Assembly (NCBI GenBank): GCA_963819475.1
Contig: CAWFWE010000002.1
Span: 1,240,001-1,304,000 of the forward strand
DNA from: DASUAS01 sp963819475
Lineage (GTDB): Bacteria > Actinomycetota > Acidimicrobiia > IMCC26256 > DASPTH01
DNA: 64,000 bases
Direction: 5' to 3'
Shown here: piece by piece, positions 45,799 to 54,345 of the stretch
Layout: each line of letters opens with the position of its first letter
How positions within the stretch are numbered: the first letter of the stretch is position 1
The notes under the pieces: generated by a model
Told to the model about the DNA's origin: nothing
Seen by the model: only the letters and a program-made list of their open reading frames with translations
Database searches by the model: none
Translations under genes and position numbers: made by a program

Positions 45799-46581
45799 AT
45801 GCCCAAGACGCTGATCGTCCCCGTCGACGGCTCGAAGCCCGCTGATCAGGCGTTCCGGTGCGCCCAGCGTCTCGCGGCGCACCTCGACCCCTGCGACATC
45901 GTCGTGATGACGGCGTCGACCTACCCCGACGACCGCCGCCGCGCCCACCTCGACGCCCTCGTCCGGGATGCGACGGAGACGCGCATCCGCGCCGAGCTCG
46001 TGGCCGGAGAGCCGGCGGATGCGATCGTGCGCTTGACGGCCGAGTGCGCGGATCCAGTGGTCTGCATGACAACCAGGGGCCGCGGCCGCCTCACCACGCC
46101 GGTGCTCGGGAGCGTCGCCACGGAAGTGGTCCGCCGGGTCGAAGCGCCGGTGCTCCTGGTCGGTCCGCAGTGTGAGAAGGACTGGTGGCACTATCCGGCG
46201 AAGCTCGTCGCCTGCTGGGCGGATGAGGACTCCAGTGAGATCCTCGTGCCGGCGCAGCAGTGGAGCGACGCGCTGGGCATGGAGCTCTGGCTCGAGACCG
46301 TGCTCCGGCCCGAGGACATCCGTGCCGACCTCGATCCGCAACGCGCCTTCGCCCCTGCGCTTGCGCTGCTCGGCAAGGATCCCGGGGACGTCCGGACCGT
46401 CGCGCTCCACCATCAGAGCCCGGCCCGGGCGATCGTCCGCAGCGCGCAGGAGATCCCGGCCACCCTCCTCGCCATGACGACCCGCGGGCGCGTCGGGCTC
46501 GAACGCGCCGTGCTCGGGAGCGTTGCGTCGGATGTCGTCCGCCACAGCCCGTGCCCAGTGCTCATCGTCCGCGGACCGTGA
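45799..46581 (+). CDS. Universal stress protein, two tandem Usp domains
   Basis: 260 residues starting MPKTLIVPVDGSKPADQAFR. Domain one has TRGRGRLTTPVLGSVATEVV and APVLLVGPQ. Domain two is more diverged (LVACWADEDSSEILVPAQQW) but keeps TTRGRVGLERAVLGSVASDV and CPVLIVRG. The truncated USP at 26869 is its closest relative in the window. It has a strong operator and no downstream partner on its strand. Confidence 0.92.
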   Translation: MPKTLIVPVDGSKPADQAFRCAQRLAAHLDPCDIVVMTASTYPDDRRRAHLDALVRDATETRIRAELVAGEPADAIVRLTAECADPVVCMTTRGRGRLTTPVLGSVATEVVRRVEAPVLLVGPQCEKDWWHYPAKLVACWADEDSSEILVPAQQWSDALGMELWLETVLRPEDIRADLDPQRAFAPALALLGKDPGDVRTVALHHQSPARAIVRSAQEIPATLLAMTTRGRVGLERAVLGSVASDVVRHSPCPVLIVRGP

Positions 46582-46940
46582 CGGCGACCAGGCCGGCGCT
46601 CGCTCGAGAAGCGCCGGCAACCTGGCGCCGGAGCGGGTCAGGTGCTGCCTCGGACTGCTCATCAAGTCCGCGGCGCACACGTACGAATCGGCGTCGCCGA
46701 ACGCGAGACGCCGAACACATAGGGGCCCGGGCCTGACGCCGGAACCAGCAGCCCCAGCTCTCAACCAAACGTCTTCGCCCCGGTGAGTGCCGGTTTGTTG
46801 GTGAACGCTCGGTTGCCGTGTTCTGCGTTTCGGTCGAGAAGCCTCGGGGAGCGGTGGCGGCCCGTAGAGTCGTCGCGTGGAACCGGCGGGTTCGAGGCTT
46901 TCCGAACGTGCCATGAATACCCCCACCGTCGGCAGGCTGC
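46582..46940. other. Gene-free gap between convergent genes
   Basis: About 360 bp between the USP and the convergent glycosyltransferase. No frame has both codon bias and a ribosome site. A segment near 46791-46830 (GGTGAACG-x-TCGG) weakly echoes the intergenic repeat seen at 51.8 and 57.8 kb. Confidence 0.5.
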
Positions 46941-48362
46941 TCAACGGAAGTGTGTGAAGACTTGCGCCCACTGCTCGAGGTGGCGATCGCCGAGGTACAA
47001 CTCGGCGGCGCGGCGGTGTCCGTGATCGCCCATGCGGGCGGCTTGGTCGGGATGGTGGAGCAGGTTGGAGAGGGCTGCGGCGAAGGCAGCGAGGTCGTGG
47101 GGGTCTTCGATGAGCCATCCGGTCTCGCCGGGCACGATCTGGTCGACGATGCCGCCCACGGCGCTGCCCACCACGGGGCGCGCTTTCCACATGGCTTCGG
47201 CGACGGTGAGGCCGAAGCCTTCGGCGAGACTCTTTTGCACCACCACGGCAGCGTGGCGTTGCAGCGCGTTGACGATGGCCGCGGCTTCGTCGGCATCAGC
47301 CATGGGCACGCAGGCGAGATGGATCCGGGTTCGTGCCGCGTGAGGCAATGTGCGCCACACCGCGATGCAGTCGTCGAGGACGCTGGTGGCGTCCGGGTCG
47401 TCGGCGACGCCGTGCACGCTGGGTCCTGCCAGCACCAAATGCGCCGAGCCGAGGTCTTCGAGATGGTCGGCGAAGCCGAGCATCACGCCCCGCATGTCCT
47501 TCATCGCGTCCCAGCGCGACGCCTGGACCACCAAGGGCACATCGGGCGGCGGGCATGGCCCGGTCTGGAGGATGTCGACGTGTCGATTGATGCGGCCCGG
47601 TGAGCCATCACGACGCGTGAACGTCGCCGCCGGCTGGGGGCACCCGTCGCCGAGGAGACCTACATACCGGAGCGTATCGAGGACGTGGGCGCTGCTCATG
47701 GGCTCGTTCTTGGCCGAGAACGGATCGATCGAGGGCGCGATCACGAACAGCCGTTCTCGCGGGACCCACGCTGGCGCGAACGGCTCGCGGGTGAAGACGA
47801 ACGCGTCAACCTCCTCCAGGTAGGGGCGGAGGAACGCCCACGCCAGCTCGGAATGCTCGTTGGGACGATCAAGTCCGACGTGACAGCGCCAGACCACCAG
47901 CGCGCCCGCAGCTCGTAGCGCCCGAGTAAGCCCGGCCGTCTGAGGATCATGCAGCAGGACCACGTCCCCGGGTCGCACCAGTGCAGCCAGCTCGACGGCA
48001 TTGGCGTGCAGTGTCGTCTCGTACTCGTCGCGTTCGCCGGGACCGAGCGGCCCGCCGTCGCCACGCGAACCGTACAAGTGGTTGTGGATCCGTTTCGTGA
48101 TCGCGAAGAACCGCTCACCGCCCCGGATCACCACCCACCGAGCATCGATCCCGACGCCACGCGCGTACGCGAGCAGCGTCTGCAAGAGCTCCGCGACCCC
48201 ACCCCCGGCCGCAGTGGAGTTGACGTTGAGCACGATTCGCTGCGACAGCAAATCACGCGCCGCGGCGGCCGCCACCTCGAACCGCTCGGTGCGTTGCGCG
48301 CCGATGAGCGACTCGAGATGACCCGGGGTCACGGCACGAACCTGTACCTCCTGCAATCTCAC
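46941..48362 (-). CDS. GT4 trehalose-synthase-like glycosyltransferase (no YHS)
   Basis: 473 residues from a GTG (VRLQEVQVRAVTPGHLESLI). It has the N-terminal STAAGGGVAELLQTLLAY loop and the ITKRIHNHLYG segment matching TKTIHNGLQG in the 33583 enzyme. The donor site is QKSLAEGFGLTVAEAMWKAR, followed by PVVGSAVGGIVDQI. It resembles TreT/trehalose phosphorylase-type enzymes that join glucose to a sugar acceptor. It ends at THFR without the YHS tail. No good ribosome site precedes it, and only a half-conserved operator (GCCAGATTCGGCCCT, 48475-48489) is upstream. Confidence 0.85.
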   Translation of the reverse strand: MRLQEVQVRAVTPGHLESLIGAQRTERFEVAAAAARDLLSQRIVLNVNSTAAGGGVAELLQTLLAYARGVGIDARWVVIRGGERFFAITKRIHNHLYGSRGDGGPLGPGERDEYETTLHANAVELAALVRPGDVVLLHDPQTAGLTRALRAAGALVVWRCHVGLDRPNEHSELAWAFLRPYLEEVDAFVFTREPFAPAWVPRERLFVIAPSIDPFSAKNEPMSSAHVLDTLRYVGLLGDGCPQPAATFTRRDGSPGRINRHVDILQTGPCPPPDVPLVVQASRWDAMKDMRGVMLGFADHLEDLGSAHLVLAGPSVHGVADDPDATSVLDDCIAVWRTLPHAARTRIHLACVPMADADEAAAIVNALQRHAAVVVQKSLAEGFGLTVAEAMWKARPVVGSAVGGIVDQIVPGETGWLIEDPHDLAAFAAALSNLLHHPDQAARMGDHGHRRAAELYLGDRHLEQWAQVFTHFR

Positions 48363-48365
48363 TGC

Positions 48366-49060
48366 TCACACACCTGAGTCGAGCGCCCAAAGCTCGCCCA
48401 ATAGCAGGGCCAAGTCGCGCCAGCGGCCACAAACGACCATAACCCGATGGACCGCCCCTGGCTCCGCATACCCACGCCAGATTCGGCCCTCGGCGTCGCC
48501 CGATGGAACAAGTAGGTGGCGAGCGAACTGAACACCGAGTTGGCTGGACCCGATACGGTGACCGCCGAGGAGTTCGCCCACCTACTGAACCCAACGCCGA
48601 TTCGGATACGGCGCATACCCGCGCCACTGGCCCGGCTATTCGGGCATTTCGTATCTCGAATGTTCCGCACGGCGCTTCGTCGTCGACCGCGGCGTGGAGT
48701 ATCGCTTCCACAAGTCGTCTCGGTAGAGCGGAGGGAGTCGCTGGGTCCCACGGGCCGAGCAGCATCACCTTGTCGAACTTCGCGATGAACGCCGATGCGG
48801 TCGGGCCAGGCTCATTGGGAGGGCCGAAAATGTGACCGCATCGGAGGATGACGGCTGGAACTCCACACGCTCGCAGCGCCTCTTCTGCCTCGGCCTTTGG
48901 CGTAGGTAGGAGTTCGACGCGTCGAGACCCTCACACCCGAGCTCGTTGACGTCATGCTCGCCGACGCGATTCCAAGTGAGGACGTCGCAGCGACGGCCCG
49001 ACGCTTCCGCGTCGAGTTGCACCGCCTCATCGACGTGTGGCGCACTCCGTAGCGACCTGA
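48366..49060 (-). pseudogene. NAD(P)-dependent SDR/epimerase pseudogene with apparent internal inversion
   Basis: On the minus strand, GCEGLDASNSYLR, then after a frameshift PKAEAEEALRACGVPAVILR, RCGHIFGPPNEPGP and PRRLVEAILHAAVDDEAPCG form the middle of an atypical short-chain dehydrogenase/epimerase. After GTFE the minus strand loses sense. The expected continuation, LAGPDTVTAEEFAHLLNPTP followed by IRIRRIPAPLARLFGHF, is found on the plus strand at about 48540-48654. A C-terminal piece (ARHLLVPSGDAEG) is again on the minus strand. A 115-bp inversion flanked by the short inverted repeat GAACA-CGAG explains this. The N-terminal part is also degraded. Confidence 0.6.
48540..48654. repeat. Proposed inverted segment flanked by short inverted repeats
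   Basis: The flanks are CTGAACACCGAG (48528-48539) and CTCGAATGTTCCG (48655-48667), imperfect inverted copies of each other. Flipping the segment between them restores a continuous epimerase reading frame through GTFE-LAGPD. Confidence 0.45.
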
Positions 49061-49178
49061 ACAGGCCGACTCGGACGCGCAATACCCACGCCGACTGCCG
49101 CTCGGCGTGGGGCCGCAGGGAGGTATACCGTCCGCACGCACCGCGTCGCGAAGGCTCGCTCCTGAAGGGAACTGCGGA

Positions 49179-49622
49179 ATGACTGACGCATGGCTGGAAG
49201 AACTGCCCTACGACGTATGCCTCCAGCGCCTGCGCGAACACACCGTCGGACGGATAGCCGTCGTGATTTATGACGCACCGGTCGTGCTACCCGTCAACTA
49301 CCGGCTCGTCGAAACCGACGACCTCACCCTGCTCGCAGTGCGCACCCGTCCTGACAACGTCATTGAAAGCGGAGGAGCGCAGGCCGCGTTCGAGATCGAC
49401 GACATCGATCCGATCCACCACCAGGGCTGGTCCGTGCTCGTGCGGGGAACCCTCCACCGGCTCGACCCAGAAGCAGCCGATTTCAAGAACCGCTTCGACC
49501 CCCACCCATGGCTCGTCACTGACCGCGACGCCTGGCTCATCATCCGACCCCAAGCGATCACCGGGCGGCAACTGCATCCCGCCGCCCGCGAATGGGCCTT
49601 CCACGTCCGCGGCTACTTGTAA
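49179..49622 (+). CDS. PNPOx-like split-barrel flavin-binding protein (copy 4)
   Basis: 147 residues from an ATG with AAGGGA upstream. Motifs are YDVCLQRLREHTVGRIAVVI, VVLPVNYRLVETDD, VRTRPDNV and GWSVLVRGTLHRLDPEAADF. It is closest to copy 1 at 20641. It ends AFHVRGYL and is complete. No operator is evident in the degraded region upstream. Its expression may have been altered by the rearrangement that affected the neighbouring SDR gene. Confidence 0.88.
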   Translation: MTDAWLEELPYDVCLQRLREHTVGRIAVVIYDAPVVLPVNYRLVETDDLTLLAVRTRPDNVIESGGAQAAFEIDDIDPIHHQGWSVLVRGTLHRLDPEAADFKNRFDPHPWLVTDRDAWLIIRPQAITGRQLHPAAREWAFHVRGYL

Positions 49623-49841
49623 CAAGCCGGCCCCGTCCTGGGCTCGTCCCAGCCGCGAAGCTTGCGGTCACGACGACCGTGTCGTCGGCGACTGCGAATG
49701 GTGGCATTTGGCTCTCACCCGGCCGAGCGTTCGTTGCCATCTGACTGCACGGGCTCACCAGTTTCCCGTCGCGATCTCCCGATCTGCTCGCTGACTGTCC
49801 GGAAGAACGGACAGGCGCACTTTCGACTGAGCTGAACCTCC

Positions 49842-49856
49842 GAGCACTTCGACCCT
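49842..49856. promoter_or_regulatory. Weak operator candidate upstream of CoA-disulfide-reductase-like gene
   Basis: GAGCACTTCGACCCT keeps the right half and centre of the consensus (11 of 15), 44 bp before the preferred start at 49901. Confidence 0.35.
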
Positions 49857-49900
49857 AGGGTGGCGAGATGGTTGCTGATCCCTCGGAAGCCAGGTGGGCC

Positions 49901-51544
49901 ATGCGTGTGGTGATTGTGGGTGGTGTCGCAGGAGGGATGTCAACGGCGACGCGTCTTCGCCGCCTTGACGCTGACGCGAGCATCACGGTTCTCGAACGGT
50001 CTGGCCACGTCTCGTTCGCCAACTGTGGTTTGCCCTATTTCGTGGGGGGGCTGATCGAACAGGAAGACGACCTGACGCTCCAGACCCCGGAGCAGCTCTT
50101 TGCTCGTTTCCGACTCGACGCGAGGGTCGACCACGAGGTCGTTGCGATCGATCGCGTGCGGCACAGCGTCACGGCCCGTTCGACGATCACTGGTGCGGAG
50201 ACGGTTGTTGGTTACGACAAGCTCGTGCTCAGCACGGGCGCGGCGCCCGTACGCCCCCCGGTCCCCGGCTATGACCGTGTTCGCACCCTCCGGACGGTCG
50301 AAGACGCAGCCGGGCTGCTGTCTGATGTCGACGTGGCGCCGTCGACCGCGGTCGTGATCGGTGCCGGGTTCATCGGGCTCGAGATGGCCGAGAACCTCGT
50401 CGCACAGGGCATCAAGGTCACGATCGTCGAGGCCACGCCGCAGGTGCTTCCGCCGCTGGATCCGGAGCTCGCCATTCTTGTCGAGGACGAGCTGGTCGCG
50501 CACGGCGTGCACGTCGAGACCGGAGCGACGGTGGCGTCAGTGGACGACACCACCGTGACGCTTACCGATGGACGGACCCTTCCCGCGGAACTTGTCGTCG
50601 GCGCGATCGGGGTGCGTCCCGATGTGCAACTCGCGGAAGCGGCCGGCCTGGAGCTCGGACCGAGCGGCGGCATCGCGGTCACGGACACGAACCAGACCAA
50701 CGATCCCGACATCTACGCTGTGGGCGACGCCGTCGAGAAGCCGGACGCGATCTCGCACGCGAAGTCACTCATCGCGCTCGCGAACGTTGCGAATCGTCAA
50801 GGCCGCAGGGTGGCTGATCACATCGCTGGGCGACAATCACACCGCGTCGCGTCGACGGGGACGGCGATCGTCAAGGTCTTCGATCTGGTGGCCGCGACCG
50901 TCGGATGGAACGAACGGCGCCTGCAGGCAGCAGGGCTGGCGTTCCGAGCAATCCACTCGCACCCGTTCGATCATGCCACCTACTACCCCGGCGCGACGCG
51001 CATGTGCGCGAAACTGATCTTCGATCCGGCCGACGGCACGATTCTCGGCGCACAAATCGTCGGCCGTAACGGCGTGGACAAACGGATCGACGTGATCGCA
51101 ACCGCGATGGCCGGCGGCATGACTGCCGAACGTCTCGCCGACCTCGAACTGGCGTATGCCCCGCCGTTCTCGTCCGCCAAGGATCCCGTCAACATGCTCG
51201 GTTACATGGCCGAGAACGTGCTGAGCGGCGACTGCGACATCGTCGAACCGAACGAGCTCGATGCGCTCGTCGCCCACGGCTGGACCCTGATCGACGTGCG
51301 CACGGCCGAGGAACACGCCGCCGGCGCCATCCCCGGATCGGTCAACCTGCCGATCGACTCACTACGCGACGAACTCAACACGCTCACGGCCACCCCCGTC
51401 GTCGTCTATTGCGAGGTCGGCCAACGAGGACACACCGCGACCGCCCTGATGCAAGAACTCGGGATCCAAGCACGCAACCTCGACGGCGGCTACAAAACCT
51501 GGACAGCAACCTTGCGGGCTCAGGCGAAGCAACCGGCCAAATAG
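49901..51544 (+). CDS. CoA-disulfide-reductase-like flavoprotein with C-terminal rhodanese
   Basis: The second ATG is preferred because the FAD loop (VVIVGGVAGGMSTATRLRRL) then begins at residue 3; the ATG at 49868 adds 11 residues. C42 in SFANCGLPYF is the single active-site cysteine of CoA-disulfide reductases. An NAD(P)H loop is at VVIGAGFIGLEMAENL, and YAVGDAVEKPD closes the FAD site. From about residue 450 a rhodanese domain follows, with its active cysteine in VVVYCEVGQRGHTA. This CoADR-RHD architecture reduces CoA disulfides, persulfides or polysulfides with NAD(P)H. A redox or sulfur role in dormancy is inferred. Confidence 0.92.
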   Translation: MRVVIVGGVAGGMSTATRLRRLDADASITVLERSGHVSFANCGLPYFVGGLIEQEDDLTLQTPEQLFARFRLDARVDHEVVAIDRVRHSVTARSTITGAETVVGYDKLVLSTGAAPVRPPVPGYDRVRTLRTVEDAAGLLSDVDVAPSTAVVIGAGFIGLEMAENLVAQGIKVTIVEATPQVLPPLDPELAILVEDELVAHGVHVETGATVASVDDTTVTLTDGRTLPAELVVGAIGVRPDVQLAEAAGLELGPSGGIAVTDTNQTNDPDIYAVGDAVEKPDAISHAKSLIALANVANRQGRRVADHIAGRQSHRVASTGTAIVKVFDLVAATVGWNERRLQAAGLAFRAIHSHPFDHATYYPGATRMCAKLIFDPADGTILGAQIVGRNGVDKRIDVIATAMAGGMTAERLADLELAYAPPFSSAKDPVNMLGYMAENVLSGDCDIVEPNELDALVAHGWTLIDVRTAEEHAAGAIPGSVNLPIDSLRDELNTLTATPVVVYCEVGQRGHTATALMQELGIQARNLDGGYKTWTATLRAQAKQPAK

Positions 51545-51866
51545 CGCCAAGAACCCGCGCCGTACAACGCGCACCGACCGACCGCCCGGACCTCCGGCAT
51601 CAGCGCGTTCTGAGGCAGGGAGCCGAGTGCGGAGGCAGAGATGGGCCAGCGATTTCGACACGGCAATCGTGCTCGAACCCGGTCTGGAGTACAACCCGTT
51701 GTCGTGCCCGCCCGCTCAGGAACGACACCACGGGCCCTTGCGTCTGAGCGCCGCCAGACCGAGCACCCGATGTGCCTTTCGGCGTTCACCCCGCGCGGCG
51801 GTCCGGTGAAGGTTCGGTGCGTGGTTCTATGCGCTCACCGGATGCGCGAGAACGGCAGCGATCGAG
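51545..51866. other. Gap holding one copy of an intergenic repeat
   Basis: No supported gene. Bases 51786-51859 are about 75-80 percent identical to 57808-57878 and share CCCCGCGCGG and the core GTTCGGTGCG. Confidence 0.5.
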
Positions 51867-52376
51867 CTATCCCTCGGATGCGCCTGTCGGATCGGCGCCG
51901 AGTGCGGGGAGCCTGGCGACGAACGCCTCCACCTTCTGGTGCCAGCCGTCTTCCAACGGGCCTTTGAGACCGGTCACGAAGACCTTGTCTTCCGCGACCT
52001 TGACGAGATCCTTGCCCTGGAGGATCTCGTTCATGATGGGGCGGACACGCTGCCACTTGGCCAGTTCTTCTTCGGTCGGCATGCGCCCGCTCTTCTTGTC
52101 CGGCTTCGGTGCCGCCTCGGTCGTCAGGACGGCGTACTTGGTGCCCGCGGGCAGTCGTACCTGGTTCAGGAAGCGACGCATGCGCCTGATCGGCTTTCCC
52201 ATCCGCCCCGGTGAGCTGAACACGTAGAGGTCAGCCGACGACAATTTGGCGGGGCTCACCTCCCGGATGTGATGGACGCTCACACTGACGCCTCTGGCGG
52301 CCATCAGCGTCTTGAACTCCGCGGCGACCTTGGCCCCGTTGCCGAACTTCGAGGCGTGCAGATACTCGATCTTCAT
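51867..52376 (-). CDS. Flavodoxin-like protein (169 aa)
   Basis: Starts MKIEYLHASKFGNGAKVAAE, where the flavodoxin phosphate loop normally follows the first strand, and continues with DLYVFSSPGRMGKPIRRMRR and KYAVLTTEAAPKPDKKSGRM. The phosphate loop (SKFGNG) is a plausible FMN site. The C-terminal half is lysine-rich compared with its neighbours and ends near GADPTGASEG. It is an isolated gene with operator-like sequences upstream. It could be an electron carrier, but cofactor binding is unproven. Confidence 0.75.
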   Translation of the reverse strand: MKIEYLHASKFGNGAKVAAEFKTLMAARGVSVSVHHIREVSPAKLSSADLYVFSSPGRMGKPIRRMRRFLNQVRLPAGTKYAVLTTEAAPKPDKKSGRMPTEEELAKWQRVRPIMNEILQGKDLVKVAEDKVFVTGLKGPLEDGWHQKVEAFVARLPALGADPTGASEG

Positions 52377-52443
52377 GGAGAACCTCCGAACGCGTCATCC
52401 GGGAACAACGCGCGGCCTTCGATGCCTACGACCAAACGCCGCG

Positions 52444-52486
52444 AGTGACCGAAGGTCGACGCCACCCGACTAGGGCCACACGGTCC
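52444..52486. promoter_or_regulatory. Two weak operator-like sequences upstream of flavodoxin
   Basis: GTGACCGAAGGTCGA (52444-52458) matches mainly in the centre. AGGGCCACACGGTCCT (52472-52487) has good half-sites separated by one extra base. Both lie 70-110 bp from the flavodoxin start. Confidence 0.3.
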
Positions 52487-52503
52487 TAACGACCGGCGCG
52501 TTC

Positions 52504-54345
52504 TCACGTCGTCTCGTGGTCGGCCCGGTACAGCGTTTCGATCTCCGCGGCGTACTTCGCGTGGATCACGTGACGACGGACCTTCATGGTGGGTGTGAGC
52601 TCCTCCGAGTCGGCGACCCATTCCTGACCCAGGACGGTGAAGTGCTTGATCTGGTTGACGCGGAAGACGTCCGCGTTCACGGCGTCGACGGTCCGCTGGA
52701 TCTCTTCGCGCACGAGCGGGTTCTCGGCCAGCTCGTTCAACGTCTGCGCGTCGATGTGCTGTTGCCGGGCCCACGTGAGAGCAAGCTCCGCATCCAGCGC
52801 GACGAGTGCCACGAGGTACGGGCGGCCGTCGCCGATCACACAGGCTTGGCTCACCAGTGGGCAGGCGCGGAGGCCGCCCTCGAGGTTCGACGGGGAGATG
52901 TTCTCACCGCCTTCGGTGACGATGAGGTCCTTCTTGCGGTCGACGATGCGGAGCTGGCCGTTCTCGAAGTGGCCGACGTCGCCCGTGTGGAGCCAACCTT
53001 CGGCGTCCAGCACCTCGTCCGTCTTCGCAGGATCCTTGAGGTAGCCCGCGAAGACGTTGCCACCCCGGGCAAGGACCTCACCATCGGGCGCGCAGCGGAC
53101 CTCAGCTCCCGGAATCGCGGCGCCCACCGAGCCCGGGCGTGAATCGCCGGGCGACCAGGTGAGGGGACCGCACGCTTCCGACAGTCCGTAGATCTCCGCG
53201 ATCGGCACGCCGATGGCGAGGAAGAACTCGACGACGAAGCTGGGAACAGGCGCCGCGGCACTGACCGCGAGCTCGCACTCGTCGAGTCCGATCAAGAGCC
53301 GCAACACGGAGAAGACCTCGGCCTCGGCGCGCTGCCATGCCTCGTGGGTCTCGGGATCGACCTCGTCTCCATCCGCGCGGGCCGCGACGACGCGACGACC
53401 GACGTCGACAGCGGCGCGAAATGCGTCAGCGCGCGCCGGGTCGGCCGTGCCGAGCGCCTCGATCGTCGCGCGGGCCTTCTCCCACACCCGGGGCACGGCG
53501 AAGAACAGCTGCGGGCGGACGTCGCGCAGGTAGCTCGCGATCAGCCCGGGATTGGCGCAGGTCGTGACCTCGGTGCCCTGCTCGCTGTGCAAGTAGTGGC
53601 TGACCATCCGCTCCGCGATGTGCGCCATCGGCAGGTACGAGACGCAACGCCTCCCGGCGAGGTCGTGCCCGACGCGGCGGAGCACACTCTCCACGGTCCA
53701 GCACACGTTGCGGTGAGTGATCAGGACGCCTTTGGGTGGTCCCGTGGTCCCCGACGTGTAGACGACCGTCGCGTGGTCCGTGGGCTCCGCCGCGCGGGCA
53801 GCCGTCTCCCAGTCGAGCGGCGTTCGGTCCACCAGCCGCGAGAAGTCGACGACGTCGGCCGGCGCCATGTGTTCCGGGTCGTCGACGATCACGGCGTGAC
53901 GGAGCGCGGGCAGGTCGTCGCGGATCTGCAGCAGTCGCTCGAGCAGCTCTGGGCTCTCCACGATCGCGATGCTCGCCTCGGAGTGCCGCGCGAGGTAGCG
54001 CAGCTGTGCGGGCGGGGACGACGTGTACACGGAGAACGGCGTCGCGCCCAGGAGCAAGGCTGCCATGTCGACCATGTGGAACTCGGGTCGGTTGCGCATG
54101 TCGAGCAGGACGCGTTGACCGCGTTCGACCCCGAGCTCGCGCAGGCCGTGTGCAACACGCGCCGCCGTGTCCGCGTACTCGGCCCATGTCCACGTGGACC
54201 AGTCGCCGTGACTCTTCCGACGGAGCGCGATCGCATCAGGTCGCGCCGCGACGGTCTCGGCGAATACGCTCGTGACGGTGCGTCCCGCGACCGCGCTGTC
54301 GATGCTCTCGGCGACCTTCACGCTGTTCTCGAGCGCCCCGGCCAT
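52504..54345 (-). CDS. Long-chain acyl-CoA synthetase (AMP-forming, FadD15-like)
   Basis: 613 residues with the start overlapping the preceding stop. The ATP motif is VVYTSGTTGPPKGVLITHRN, followed by SYLPMAHIAERMVSHYLHSE, the adenylate motif AEIYGLSEACGP, and the hinge region LHTGDVGHFENGQLRIVDRK with KDLIVTEGGENISPSNLE. The C-terminus has LTPTMKVRRHVIHAKYAAEI, as in the long-chain FadD15/FACL group. It activates fatty acids for beta-oxidation or acyl transfer, which suits the wax-ester synthase at 61960. It is co-transcribed with the DUF3068 gene. Confidence 0.93.
   Translation of the reverse strand: MAGALENSVKVAESIDSAVAGRTVTSVFAETVAARPDAIALRRKSHGDWSTWTWAEYADTAARVAHGLRELGVERGQRVLLDMRNRPEFHMVDMAALLLGATPFSVYTSSPPAQLRYLARHSEASIAIVESPELLERLLQIRDDLPALRHAVIVDDPEHMAPADVVDFSRLVDRTPLDWETAARAAEPTDHATVVYTSGTTGPPKGVLITHRNVCWTVESVLRRVGHDLAGRRCVSYLPMAHIAERMVSHYLHSEQGTEVTTCANPGLIASYLRDVRPQLFFAVPRVWEKARATIEALGTADPARADAFRAAVDVGRRVVAARADGDEVDPETHEAWQRAEAEVFSVLRLLIGLDECELAVSAAAPVPSFVVEFFLAIGVPIAEIYGLSEACGPLTWSPGDSRPGSVGAAIPGAEVRCAPDGEVLARGGNVFAGYLKDPAKTDEVLDAEGWLHTGDVGHFENGQLRIVDRKKDLIVTEGGENISPSNLEGGLRACPLVSQACVIGDGRPYLVALVALDAELALTWARQQHIDAQTLNELAENPLVREEIQRTVDAVNADVFRVNQIKHFTVLGQEWVADSEELTPTMKVRRHVIHAKYAAEIETLYRADHETT

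Noticed and set aside
48906..49052. Plus-strand 48-codon frame ending in DVWRTP
   Set aside because: It has good codon bias but is antisense to SDR motifs (GLDASNSYLR), lacks a start, and matches nothing I know.
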